The notes beneath the pieces are model-generated. The model searched no databases and was not told the DNA's origin. It saw nothing but the letters and a program-made list of their open reading frames with translations. From an uncultured bacterium (GTDB lineage Bacteria; Patescibacteriota; Minisyncoccia; Phycocordibacterales; PALSA-1337), in NCBI GenBank assembly GCA_903872035.1, contig CAIQIZ010000020.1:1-53858 (forward strand): a stretch of 53,858 bases of DNA, given 5' to 3'. Below are positions 1-8,398 of the stretch, piece after piece. The position numbers were made by a program, and so were the translations under genes. Position 1 is the first letter of the stretch, and each line of letters begins with the position of its first letter.

Positions 1-62
1 CTGGCATTCAAAAGAATCGCTAGCTCGATCCTAGTATCTCTGTTAAATTGTGTATGCGACAT
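1..62 (-). CDS. IS30-family transposase, 5' fragment (cut by window edge)
   Basis: The minus strand from position 62 reads MSHTQFNRDTRIELAILLNA and runs off the left edge. It resembles the N-terminus of IS30-family transposases, where a short leader precedes a helix-turn-helix. AAGGAG lies directly before the ATG. The C-terminal end of a similar transposase sits at the other edge of the window in the same orientation. Only 20 residues are visible, so the family call leans on both ends together and on the matching terminal repeats. Confidence 0.65.
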   Translation of the reverse strand, partial: MSHTQFNRDTRIELAILLNA

Positions 63-119
63 CTCCTTAGCGTTAATGGCTGGTAATGGTATACCGCTAT
101 TCTACGCTAGGGAGGTGTT

Positions 120-135
120 GTGCTTCAGGCTAGAA
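120..135 (-). repeat. Candidate IS30 terminal inverted repeat (left copy)
   Basis: Read inward on the minus strand this is TTCTAGCCTGAAGCAC. The right-hand IS copy has TTCTAGTCTGAATCAC at 53726-53741, read inward on the plus strand, so 14 of 16 bases match. It lies about 60 bp upstream of the transposase start, as expected for an IS end. The exact outer edge is not visible, but the element should end near position 140-150. Confidence 0.55.
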
Positions 136-207
136 TTCAAGTTTTGCAAATTGACTAAATCATCCTACCAATGCATCATTAAACAAGACTTTAAAGTAAG
201 GATACGT

Positions 208-471
208 ATGAACATTGCTTCAACTCAAAATCAAACTCAAAAACAAGGAATAATCGACCGTGCCATCGCTGCTTATCAATCGTCGGCATTGAAGGCTATG
301 AAAGACAGGATCTTCGATCGTTTGAAGGCTCTGTGCTGCCTAGTCAAGATCTTGATCTTTATAGCGGCAGGGACTCTATCCTGGTTCTTTGGGGTCATGA
401 CACTGTTCGTTCTGCTCACTGCCATTGGCGTTTTCGTCCACATCGTTCGTTTGGTTCGCGATTTGGACTAG
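208..471 (+). CDS. Small two-helix membrane protein, unknown function
   Basis: An 87-residue protein. The first half is polar and Gln/Lys/Arg-rich (MNIASTQNQTQKQ). The second half has two hydrophobic segments at about residues 45-61 and 64-80 and ends in RLVRDLD. I chose the ATG at 208 over an upstream in-frame ATG at 76 because AAGGA precedes it at normal spacing and the extra upstream residues look non-coding. A strong terminator follows within 40 bp, so it is probably monocistronic. I do not recognise the family. It lies just inside the IS30 end. Confidence 0.55.
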   Translation: MNIASTQNQTQKQGIIDRAIAAYQSSALKAMKDRIFDRLKALCCLVKILIFIAAGTLSWFFGVMTLFVLLTAIGVFVHIVRLVRDLD

Positions 472-503
472 GAATCTCAACCGAAATCCGATCGAACGTA
501 TCG

Positions 504-527
504 AGAGCCGCCACCTGGCTCTTTTTT
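504..527 (+). terminator. Intrinsic terminator after the small membrane protein
   Basis: AGAGCC and GGCTCT pair around a 7-nt loop, followed at once by six T residues. It separates the small upstream gene from the pilus operon. Confidence 0.8.
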
Positions 528-560
528 GTTGCTTATGAACAATGCTCTAATGGTCTATAT

Positions 561-580
561 TTGATACAATATATGCAATA
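561..580 (+). promoter_or_regulatory. Extended -10 promoter of the pilus operon, near-leaderless
   Basis: TGATACAAT (TGn plus TACAAT at 565-570) ends 9 nt before the pilB ATG. Transcription would begin at about 577, giving a 0-3 nt leader. No Shine-Dalgarno sequence is present. No clear -35 box is visible. Confidence 0.55.
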
Positions 581-2328
581 TGTTCGTCGAAGACGCCCAG
601 CTCTACAAATTCATCCTCGACTCCGGTCTTGTCACCAAGGAGGAGCTTCTGAGTGCCAAGAAGGAAAGCGAAGCCAAGAATAAACGCTTGGGTGACATCT
701 TGGTCAAAGGTGGCAAGATAAACGCCGACAATCTGCGCCGTATGCAGGCTTATGTGTTGGGCATTCCATTTGTGGACTTGAAGAACAAGAAGGTCCCTTT
801 TGAGACGCTCTCGCTCATTCCAGAGCCGATCGCTCGTGGTCATAATATCGTGGCTTTCAAGAAGTCGGAGGTCTCTTTGGAAGTGGCTATGTTAGACGTC
901 AACGATCTTTCGGCCATCGATTTTATCAAGAAGAAGGTCAATTTGAAGATTTTGCCACGTCTCACCGATTCCGATTCAATCAAAGAAGCGTTGGTTCAGT
1001 ATCAAAAGAGTCTCAAGGCGGAATTCGGCGATATTATCCAGAAGGAGACAGAGACGCTGAAGATGCTTTCCGAAGAGAAGGGTGAAACGGCTTCCGAGGA
1101 GGATCTAAAGAAGATCGCCGAGGATCTTCCAGTTGTGCGTATCGTCGATACGTTGATCAAACATGCCATCTTACAAAATGCCTCCGATATCCATATCGAA
1201 CCAATGGAAGGTCAAGTCTTGGTCAGATACCGTATAGATGGCCTGCTTCATGATGCCATGGTCCTGCCTCGTCAGGCCGGACCTTCGGTGACGGCTCGTA
1301 TAAAAGTGCTCTCCAATCTGAAACTCGATGAAAAGCGTTTGCCCCAAGACGGGCGTTTCAAAGTAGATATGAGCAATGAGAAAGTCTCCTTCCGTGTCTC
1401 AATCCTGCCGACATATTATGGAGAAAAGATCGTCATGCGCCTTCTCCGTGAGAGCATCACTGGTTTTACTTTGGAATATTTATGTTTCCACGGCGAGAGC
1501 TTGGAGCGCATACACCAGGCTATGAAGCAGACTACTGGTCTCATATTGACCACTGGGCCGACAGGTTCAGGAAAGACTACTACGCTTTACACCATGTTGG
1601 ACAATCTGAATCAGCCTGACGTGAACATCTCTACCATCGAAGACCCGATCGAATATCAGATGGCGCGCATAAATCAGACGCAAGTCCGACCAGATATCGG
1701 TTTCTCTTTTGCCCAAGGGATCAGGACCCTGGTCCGTCAGGATCCGGACATAATCATGGTCGGTGAGATCAGAGATGATGAGACAGCGGCGCTCGCGGTG
1801 AACGCCGCCTTGACTGGTCACTTGGTCCTTTCGACTTTGCACACCAATTCCGCGGCCGGGGCGATGCCGCGTCTTCTTGATATGAAAGTTGAGTCGTTTC
1901 TTCTGGTTTCGACTCTGGACATCGTTATTGGCCAGCGTTTAGTCCGTCGTTTGACCCATTCCAAGCAACAATACAAGTTGTCTCGAGACGAATTCAGCGA
2001 ACTCCAAAAGCTAGTCGACCTTGACCACGTTCTCGAGGCTTTGAAGCACGAAAAGATCGTAAAACCGAACGAGACTTGGGATAAAATCCAATTCTGGAAG
2101 CCAGTGAAAGGCGTCGATGATGACGGTTTCAAGAGCCGGGTCGGTATTCATGAGGTGCTCAAGATGACACCATCGATAAAAGATCTGATCATGAAGAATT
2201 CCACATCTATTGAGATCGAAGCTCAGGCCAAGAAAGAGGGGATGCTGACCATGATCGAGGACGGTATATTCAAATGTGTGCAAGGGTTGACTACTATAGA
2301 AGAAGTGTTGAGAGTGGTTTCTGAATAA
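580..2328 (+). CDS. pilB: Type IV pilus assembly ATPase PilB (GspE family)
   Basis: The cytoplasmic hexameric ATPase that powers pilus extension (582 aa, normal length). The N-terminal GspE-N/MshE-like domain covers about residues 1-150. The ATPase core carries Walker A GPTGSGKTTTLYT at about 326-338, the Asp box around STIEDPIEYQ, Walker B IIMVGEIRDDETA and the His box LSTLHTNSA. The zinc-binding tetracysteine of typical PilB/GspE is absent: the segment between QRLVRRLTHS and SRVGIHEVL contains no Cys. It is the first gene of a five-gene pilus operon, with pilC 4 nt downstream. No PilT retraction ATPase is seen in the window. Confidence 0.95.
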   Translation: MFVEDAQLYKFILDSGLVTKEELLSAKKESEAKNKRLGDILVKGGKINADNLRRMQAYVLGIPFVDLKNKKVPFETLSLIPEPIARGHNIVAFKKSEVSLEVAMLDVNDLSAIDFIKKKVNLKILPRLTDSDSIKEALVQYQKSLKAEFGDIIQKETETLKMLSEEKGETASEEDLKKIAEDLPVVRIVDTLIKHAILQNASDIHIEPMEGQVLVRYRIDGLLHDAMVLPRQAGPSVTARIKVLSNLKLDEKRLPQDGRFKVDMSNEKVSFRVSILPTYYGEKIVMRLLRESITGFTLEYLCFHGESLERIHQAMKQTTGLILTTGPTGSGKTTTLYTMLDNLNQPDVNISTIEDPIEYQMARINQTQVRPDIGFSFAQGIRTLVRQDPDIIMVGEIRDDETAALAVNAALTGHLVLSTLHTNSAAGAMPRLLDMKVESFLLVSTLDIVIGQRLVRRLTHSKQQYKLSRDEFSELQKLVDLDHVLEALKHEKIVKPNETWDKIQFWKPVKGVDDDGFKSRVGIHEVLKMTPSIKDLIMKNSTSIEIEAQAKKEGMLTMIEDGIFKCVQGLTTIEEVLRVVSE

Positions 2329-2332
2329 GCAT

Positions 2333-3556
2333 ATGTCCCATTTCATTTTTAAAGCAAAAAAACCGAGCGGCGAAGTCTACTCTGCAGAGAAAGATGCGGC
2401 AGATCGATATGAGCTGTACCGGATGGTTCGTGAAACTGGCGACGAGATGGTCGAGTTCAAGGAGCATGCCTCGGGAGGCGGTTTTAAGGTAGACATCTCT
2501 CTTGGTTTTCTGACAAACCATGTCAAGGCTATGGAGAAGATAAATTTCGCTAGGAACCTAGGGGCTATGCTCCAAGCTGGTTTGGCATTATCACGAGCTT
2601 TGATGGTCATAGAACGCCAATCGCACAATCAGGCTCTCAAGAAGGTTATCACAACAGTCATTGGAGAGATCGACAAAGGCTCGGCATTTGCCGAAGCCTT
2701 GTCCAAGCACCCGAAAGTCTTCCCACCGTTGTTCATCTCCATGGTCCATGCCGGGGAACAGTCAGGAACTTTGGCTGATTCCCTAAAGGTGGTAGCCGCG
2801 CAGATGGAAAGCAGTTACGCTTTGGAGCGTCGGATCCGTGGCGCTCTCATGTACCCAGTGGTCATTGTTAGCGCCATGGTACTCATCGCTATTCTCATGT
2901 TTATCTTCGTGATACCGACCCTCCTCAAGACCTTCACTGATCTCAAAGTGGAGTTACCTCTGGCGACCAGAGTCGTCCTTTTCGTCAGTGATACGATACG
3001 CAATGACGGTCCTCTGGTTCTCATATTTTTTCTGCTGGTCGGCGGTTCTATCTACTGGTGGTCGCGCCGCCCATCCGGTAAGAGCGTATTACATGCGACA
3101 ATGTTGAAGATCCCTGTCATAGGTGGATTGGTACAGGAGGTCAATGCTGCTCGGACGTCGCGCACTCTCTCTTCGCTCCTGACATCCGGAGTGGATGTCG
3201 TTGAAGCGGTTTCAATAACGGCTAACGTTGTCCAGAACGTGCACTTCAGGGCAGTCTTGACTAGCGCCGCTGAAGCTATAAAAAAGGGCGACCTCATGTC
3301 CAAGATATTCGCTGAAAAGGGCGCTAAGCTATACCCGGTATTTTTTTCTGAGATGATGAGCGTAGGCGAAGAGACGGGGAAGACGGGGGAGATGCTTCTC
3401 GGGGTGGCTAAATACTACGAAGAAGACGTCGATCAAAAGACTAAAGATATGTCGACTATTATTGAGCCTATACTTATTCTAGTCATTGGGGCGGCGGTCG
3501 GGTTCTTTGCCGTGGCTATGATCCAGCCTATGTATTCATTGGTTAACGCGATGTGA
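2333..3556 (+). CDS. pilC: Type IV pilus inner-membrane platform protein PilC (GspF family)
   Basis: The 407-aa polytopic platform protein that couples PilB to pilin assembly in the inner membrane. Two GspF domains are visible. The first begins at about residue 70 (INFARNLGAMLQAGLALSRA) and the second at about residue 270 (TSRTLSSLLTSGVDVVEA). Three hydrophobic segments are present, near residues 170-195, 225-245 and at the C-terminus (ILILVIGAAVGFFAVAMIQP). It starts 4 nt after pilB, which suggests translational coupling. Confidence 0.95.
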   Translation: MSHFIFKAKKPSGEVYSAEKDAADRYELYRMVRETGDEMVEFKEHASGGGFKVDISLGFLTNHVKAMEKINFARNLGAMLQAGLALSRALMVIERQSHNQALKKVITTVIGEIDKGSAFAEALSKHPKVFPPLFISMVHAGEQSGTLADSLKVVAAQMESSYALERRIRGALMYPVVIVSAMVLIAILMFIFVIPTLLKTFTDLKVELPLATRVVLFVSDTIRNDGPLVLIFFLLVGGSIYWWSRRPSGKSVLHATMLKIPVIGGLVQEVNAARTSRTLSSLLTSGVDVVEAVSITANVVQNVHFRAVLTSAAEAIKKGDLMSKIFAEKGAKLYPVFFSEMMSVGEETGKTGEMLLGVAKYYEEDVDQKTKDMSTIIEPILILVIGAAVGFFAVAMIQPMYSLVNAM

Positions 3557-3559
3557 TCA

Positions 3560-3651
3560 AAAAGTTATCAAGTTAAAAAGTCCGTAAAGTTCGTAAAGCC
3601 ATCTCAACTTTCACCTTTCAAACTTGCAACTTTATTTACTTTATAAACTTC
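3560..3651 (+). repeat. AAAGTT/GTAAAG-type short repeat block
   Basis: The gap between pilC and the next prepilin gene is almost wholly degenerate 7-9 nt units (AAGTTAAAAAGTCCGTAAAG, then ACTTTAT, AACTTTC and similar). The first half carries AAAG/AAGTT units and the second half carries their complements, so the block can fold on itself. Related blocks lie before rpsL (19853-19931) and after fusA (25635-25673). Confidence 0.6.
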
Positions 3652-5433
3652 ATGAACTTTCAAACTTTAAGAACTAACAAAGGTTTCAGTTTGGTGGAAG
3701 TCCTGGTCGGGACGGCCATATTTCTGATTGTAGCAATGTCTGTTTACGGTGCCTTCACAAGCCTATTGAAGTTGGCAAACGGTAGTCAAGCTCGGACACT
3801 TGGTGTGGAATTGGCAGACGAACAATTCGAGATAATCCGAAATATGCCATATGTTTCGGTAGGTCTAACGAACGGTATACCCTTGGGAATTTTGCCGCAG
3901 ACACAGACTTTGACTCGTGGAGGTATCACCTTTACAGTCAGTTTGACCATAAGGAATATCAATTTTGCCACTTCTTCGTTACAGGCCAGCGACAAGCTCG
4001 TACAGGTTGAGGTGACTTGTCCGGGTTGCCAGGATTTCCAACCGATAGTCTTGACCGGACAAGTGTCGCCAGCCAATCTCCAGTCCGCGGCTTCCGGTGG
4101 AGCATTGGTTGTGCAAGCATTGAATGCTAGTGGCCAACCAGTGGAGGGGGCAACAGTCTATGTCCAGAGCTTGAGCACTAGTACAGTCCAAGATACCGAT
4201 GTTACCAACGATCAAGGGACACTGAACATTATCGGTGTGCCTCGAGGTACGAATATGTATCGGATAATAGTGTCCAAGGACGGATATTCCACGGCCAGCT
4301 CGTCGCGTCCGGGCAGCATGGGACTCTCTACTCCGGTCAATGCCGACGCTACGGTGTTGAATCAGCAAGTGACGACTGCCAGTTTTTCTATAGACCAATT
4401 GAGTTCGCTGCACATTTCCAGCGTGTCGCCTATTTGTGCGGTAGTGCCGAATATACATTTTTCTTTAACCGGAGCAAAGCTCATTGGTACTAGTCCGAGC
4501 GTTTTCAAATTTCCAACAGTTAATGTGTCGACAGGGTCAAGTGGGACTCTCAACCTCGTAAATATGGAGTGGGATACGTACACGTTGACACCTACGGACA
4601 GTTCCTATGATGTAGAAGGTGTGAATCCGTTCAGTCCATTCGCTCTGAATCCAAATAACTCCCAAAACGTCCAATTGGTCGTAGTTCCCAAAAGCTCCAA
4701 CAGTTTCATGGTGTCCGTGGCTGATCGAAGCAGCAAGTTGCCGATCTCCGGTGCGACCGTGACTCTCTCGGGGGGTTCATATACTGGTACCTATGTGACT
4801 GGACAAGGATATCTGTCGCAAACCGATTGGTCTGGAGGAAGCGGGCAAGTGAATTACACCAATCCCAACCAGTATTTTGCCGACAATGGCCGGGTCGATA
4901 CCTCGACTTCTTCGGGGAACATAGTGATGAGATCTTCTTTCGGGCTTTATTCCACTTCAGCCACATCTACTCTAGAATCTTCGACTTTTGATACTGGGTC
5001 GGCTAGCAATTATTACACTTTATCTTGGAATCCAGTGAGCCAACCTGTCTTGACCGGCACCAACAGCGTCAAGTTCCAGTTCGCCACCAATCCGTCTGCG
5101 ACTTCCACAGTCTGGACCTATCGAGGACCGGACGGTACATCCAATTCCTACTTCACAGTGCCCGGGTCACCGATCAATGTTGTGAGCAATGGCAATGAGT
5201 TTGCCAGGTACCTTGCTTACATGACGACTAAGACTGCGACTGTCACGCCCATGATATCAAACGTATCATTTGCTTATACGTCGAGTTGCGCTCCGCCCGG
5301 CCAAGTCATATTCCAAGGTCTATCGGCTGGAAGCTATACTCTGACTGTGTCCAAGAGCGGTTACACGACATATTCCGGTTCGGTGACGATAGGTAGCGGC
5401 TGGCAACAGCAGACGGTTAGTCTTGGTTCTTAG
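3652..5433 (+). CDS. Large PilV-like prepilin with carboxypeptidase-regulatory-like domains
   Basis: A 593-aa secreted pilin-like protein. The prepilin peptidase and methylation motif is at the N-terminus (KGFSLVEVLVGTAIFLIVA): cleavage is expected after G, with E at +5 of the mature protein. After the pilin helix come about 470 residues of Ser/Thr-rich beta domains. Carboxypeptidase-regulatory or PEGA-like modules are visible at about 145-200 (VVQALNASGQPVEGATVYVQ), at about 365-385 (SKLPISGATVTLSGGSY) and at the C-terminus (GLSAGSYTLTVSKSGYTTY). It probably forms a decorated minor pilin or tip protein. It is far longer than classical PilV and is cotranscribed with the next two genes. Confidence 0.8.
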   Translation: MNFQTLRTNKGFSLVEVLVGTAIFLIVAMSVYGAFTSLLKLANGSQARTLGVELADEQFEIIRNMPYVSVGLTNGIPLGILPQTQTLTRGGITFTVSLTIRNINFATSSLQASDKLVQVEVTCPGCQDFQPIVLTGQVSPANLQSAASGGALVVQALNASGQPVEGATVYVQSLSTSTVQDTDVTNDQGTLNIIGVPRGTNMYRIIVSKDGYSTASSSRPGSMGLSTPVNADATVLNQQVTTASFSIDQLSSLHISSVSPICAVVPNIHFSLTGAKLIGTSPSVFKFPTVNVSTGSSGTLNLVNMEWDTYTLTPTDSSYDVEGVNPFSPFALNPNNSQNVQLVVVPKSSNSFMVSVADRSSKLPISGATVTLSGGSYTGTYVTGQGYLSQTDWSGGSGQVNYTNPNQYFADNGRVDTSTSSGNIVMRSSFGLYSTSATSTLESSTFDTGSASNYYTLSWNPVSQPVLTGTNSVKFQFATNPSATSTVWTYRGPDGTSNSYFTVPGSPINVVSNGNEFARYLAYMTTKTATVTPMISNVSFAYTSSCAPPGQVIFQGLSAGSYTLTVSKSGYTTYSGSVTIGSGWQQQTVSLGS

Positions 5434-5442
5434 TAAATCTTT

Positions 5443-6084
5443 ATGCAAGAAATATTATTCACGAATAAAAAAATAGGTAGTGGAGGACGACGGGGTATGA
5501 CCCTCGTGGAAGTATTGATTGCTCTGGCAATCTTTGTGGTTGTAATCGTGGCGGTTGGGACATTCGAAGCTAACATTTTTAGATATCAAAGTTCTATATC
5601 AGGATCTTATCAGACCGCCCAAAGCGCCCAGATAATATTGAAGATTATGCTTCAACAGATCCGGGAAGCGGAGCCGGCCGCTAATGGCGCATATACTTTG
5701 GCAAATGCCGGCAGTACGACCATGACTTTCTATTCCGATCCTGATAATGACGGAACGGCCGAGCGGATCACCTATTCACTGATCGGCACGACCATATACC
5801 AGATCACGATACAACCATCTGGTATGCCACCTTCATACAATGTGGCCAGTCAATCTACCACGACTCTCTTGCGAAATGTCGTAAATAGCCTAAGCACTCC
5901 GGTCTTTCAATATTACGATACGAATTATAACGGAACTTCATCGCCTCTAGCTCAGCCAGTCACTACCACGGCCGTCAGATTAGTTAAGATAAACGCGACC
6001 CTAGATTTGGATTCCAATAGGTCTCCAGTTCCCATTACCTATACCGTCCAAGCCAGCTTCCGCAACTTAAAGACAAATCTATGA
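5443..6084 (+). CDS. Minor prepilin, PulJ/GspJ-like
   Basis: 213 aa with a clear prepilin motif, RRGMTLVEVLIALAIFVVVI, at residues 18-37. Cleavage is after G and E is at position +5. The mature part is a single pilin-like domain with a YSDPDNDG segment and a repeated TTTLLRNVVNS region, as in minor pseudopilins. It starts 9 nt after the large prepilin and overlaps the next gene by 4 nt (ATGA), so the three are translated together. Confidence 0.8.
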   Translation: MQEILFTNKKIGSGGRRGMTLVEVLIALAIFVVVIVAVGTFEANIFRYQSSISGSYQTAQSAQIILKIMLQQIREAEPAANGAYTLANAGSTTMTFYSDPDNDGTAERITYSLIGTTIYQITIQPSGMPPSYNVASQSTTTLLRNVVNSLSTPVFQYYDTNYNGTSSPLAQPVTTTAVRLVKINATLDLDSNRSPVPITYTVQASFRNLKTNL

Positions 6085-7601
6085 AGCACACACTACTTGT
6101 CAAATATGCTCGCGGAGACATCCTGCTAAGCGTCATCATCTTTGCGGCTATCGCGATCACTATGATCATTGGTTTGGTAAATTGGGGCGCTTCCCTATTA
6201 GGTAGCATCAGGAGCGTAGCAGCTCGTGAGCAGGCCTTTCAGATCGCAGAGGCTGGTGTCGACTATTACCAATGGCATCTTGCTCAAAGTCCTAACGATT
6301 ATAAGGATGGTACTACCACCCCGCAGCCGTATGTGCATAAATTCTATAACAAGGATGGAGATTTGCTCGGCAGTTATTCATTGACGATCGCTCCACCGCC
6401 GGTCGGTTCGACTTTGGTAAAGATAACTTCTGTAGGAACGCTGGCATCTTCGACAGTGAGCCGCTCAGTCCAAGAAACTCTTGCCATACCTTCATTGGCT
6501 CGTTTTGCAGTAGTAGCTAACGACAACATGAATTTCGGTTCCGGTACGACGGTCTATGGACCGATACAATCAAATGCTGGAATCCATTTTGATGGTGTGG
6601 CCAACAATCTGGTCTCGAGCGCCCTCACAACGTATACCGATCCAGATACCGGCCAGACCCAATGGGCAGTTTACACAACATCAGGCACTGACGACCCCCA
6701 GCCGAATACACCATTTAACAATAGACCTGATGTCTTTGTGGCAGGTAGACAAGTTGGGATTCCTTCATTTCCATTCGGAAGCCTGGCAGCTAATCTAAGC
6801 CAGTTGCAGGTCCTGGCCCAATCAGGTGGCAAGGAGTGGACATCTTCAAATGCGCAGGGTTATCACATCGTCTTTGAAGTCCCGAATTCGCAGAATGGTA
6901 ATGCGACAAGCTATTTCATGTATAAGGTCACAACGCTACAGGCAGCACCTAACGGGTGTGGCACTGATGGAACCGCCCAGAGCGAGAGCCAGTGGGGAAC
7001 GTGGACGATCAAGAATCTGACAGGCAGCAACAATAGCGGTAATAGCAATGAATCTCTGGTGAACGGGTCTAATGCTGACCATTCATGGCCTCTTCCAGGT
7101 AACGGAGTGATCTTTGTTGATGATGATGTTTGGGTGGACGGCACAGTGAAGAATGCCCGGGTTACTATCGCGGCAGGTATTATAGGGTCGAGCAATCCGG
7201 ATAATTACTCAAATATCACGGTCAATACAAATCTTAGATACACGAACACTGACGGTACCGATGTTATCGGTCTGATCGCGCAAGGCAATATCAATTCAGG
7301 TATGGTCAGTGACGATACGTACGAGATTGACGCGGCTCTCATCGCCGAAAATGGACGCGTCGGTAGATACTATTACAATAGCAATTGCAGCGTTAGTAGT
7401 ACGGATTATTCGACTAGAACCCAGCTTACTTTACTTGGAATGATCGCGACTGCTGTCCGTTACGGTTTTGCTTTCAGTGATAACACTGGCTATGCGATTC
7501 GAAACATCAATTATGATGCAAATCTGCTATATGCTCCGCCGCCGTCATTCCCGCAAGCGTCTTCGCAGTACCAGGTGATCTCTTGGCAACAGTTGAACTA
7601 G
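6081..7601 (+). CDS. PilX-like pilus assembly protein with large C-terminal domain
   Basis: 506 aa. The N-terminus has a positively charged stretch, then one membrane helix (GDILLSVIIFAAIAITMIIG), then the AAREQAFQIAEAGVDYYQWH segment typical of the PilX N-terminal family. The remainder is a long, mostly beta, extracellular domain (GTVKNARVTIAAGIIGSS, VIGLIAQGNI) like those seen in Gram-positive and CPR pilus-associated proteins. It shares an ATGA overlap with the upstream prepilin and closes the pilus operon. Confidence 0.75.
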   Translation: MKHTLLVKYARGDILLSVIIFAAIAITMIIGLVNWGASLLGSIRSVAAREQAFQIAEAGVDYYQWHLAQSPNDYKDGTTTPQPYVHKFYNKDGDLLGSYSLTIAPPPVGSTLVKITSVGTLASSTVSRSVQETLAIPSLARFAVVANDNMNFGSGTTVYGPIQSNAGIHFDGVANNLVSSALTTYTDPDTGQTQWAVYTTSGTDDPQPNTPFNNRPDVFVAGRQVGIPSFPFGSLAANLSQLQVLAQSGGKEWTSSNAQGYHIVFEVPNSQNGNATSYFMYKVTTLQAAPNGCGTDGTAQSESQWGTWTIKNLTGSNNSGNSNESLVNGSNADHSWPLPGNGVIFVDDDVWVDGTVKNARVTIAAGIIGSSNPDNYSNITVNTNLRYTNTDGTDVIGLIAQGNINSGMVSDDTYEIDAALIAENGRVGRYYYNSNCSVSSTDYSTRTQLTLLGMIATAVRYGFAFSDNTGYAIRNINYDANLLYAPPPSFPQASSQYQVISWQQLN

Positions 7602-7610
7602 GGGAGATTT

Positions 7611-7631
7611 AAGGTACAATGAATGCCAATA
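7611..7631 (+). promoter_or_regulatory. -10 box before tpiA that points to a leaderless start
   Basis: TACAAT at 7615-7620 ends 10 nt before the ATG at 7631 and overlaps an alternative in-frame ATG at 7619. With transcription starting about 7 nt after the box, the ATG at 7619 would lie upstream of the RNA, so 7631 is the better start. Confidence 0.45.
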
Positions 7632-8395
7632 TGAGCAATACAAAATTGGTCGTAGGCAATTGGAAGATGAATCCGGCAACTGGTGACGAAGCCAAACTCT
7701 TGGCCCGAAAGACGCGGCACGCCGCATCGTTGCTCGAGCATATATCGGTTGTAGTTTGCCCACCCTTTCCTTTCATTTCGGCCGCTGTGCCTGGCAAGAA
7801 ATCGCCACATTTTCATTTAGGAGCGCAGTCTGTATCTATCGAAGAGGGAGGTGCCCATACCGGAGAAGTCGGAGCGGCCATGTTGAAGGACCTTTGTGTC
7901 GAATATGTGATCGTTGGGCACTCGGAGATGAGGAGTCTTGGAGATTCTGACGAAATGGTCTCAAAGCGTCTCAAAGCTGTGCTCGACGCGGGCATGATGG
8001 CGATCCTTTGTGTCGGTGAAAAAGTCCGAGATGAGAGCGGATCACATTTTGATTTTGTAAGAGAGCAGATGAAGAAATCCTTGGCGAACATAACCAAGTC
8101 TCGAAGCAGTGGCGTGATCGTCGCCTATGAGCCGATCTGGGCTATCGGAGCCAAAGAAGCTATGAAACCTGAAGATGTCTGTGAGATGACGATTTTTGTT
8201 AGAAAGATATTCTCTGATATATTCGGAAACGACACCGCTCAAAAAGTCAGGGTGCTCTACGGCGGGTCGGTTAAATTTGAGAACGCTGCCGATATCATAA
8301 AAATCGGGCAAGTTGACGGCCTTCTAGTCGGCCGTGAAAGTGTTAATGTGGCAGGGTTCGTCGATCTATTAAAAGCGGTAGATGAAGTAAAATAA
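7631..8395 (+). CDS. tpiA: Triosephosphate isomerase
   Basis: Interconverts dihydroxyacetone phosphate and glyceraldehyde 3-phosphate in the cytoplasm. 254 aa from the chosen start, the normal length for a TIM barrel. Visible motifs are the substrate-binding NWKMN at residues 10-14, the catalytic His in VIVGHSEMR, the catalytic Glu in AYEPIWAIG with the mobile loop after it, and the phosphate-binding LYGGSV. An ATG 12 nt upstream (7619) would add four residues. I prefer 7631 because a -10 box overlaps the upstream codon. It is followed 3 nt later by pgk, forming a lower-glycolysis pair. Confidence 0.95.
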   Translation: MSNTKLVVGNWKMNPATGDEAKLLARKTRHAASLLEHISVVVCPPFPFISAAVPGKKSPHFHLGAQSVSIEEGGAHTGEVGAAMLKDLCVEYVIVGHSEMRSLGDSDEMVSKRLKAVLDAGMMAILCVGEKVRDESGSHFDFVREQMKKSLANITKSRSSGVIVAYEPIWAIGAKEAMKPEDVCEMTIFVRKIFSDIFGNDTAQKVRVLYGGSVKFENAADIIKIGQVDGLLVGRESVNVAGFVDLLKAVDEVK

Positions 8396-8398
8396 TTT

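Noticed and set aside
6556-7195. Several 60-95-aa frames on both strands within the PilX-like gene
   Set aside because: They are shadows in other frames of one well-supported long gene, with no start signals or homology.
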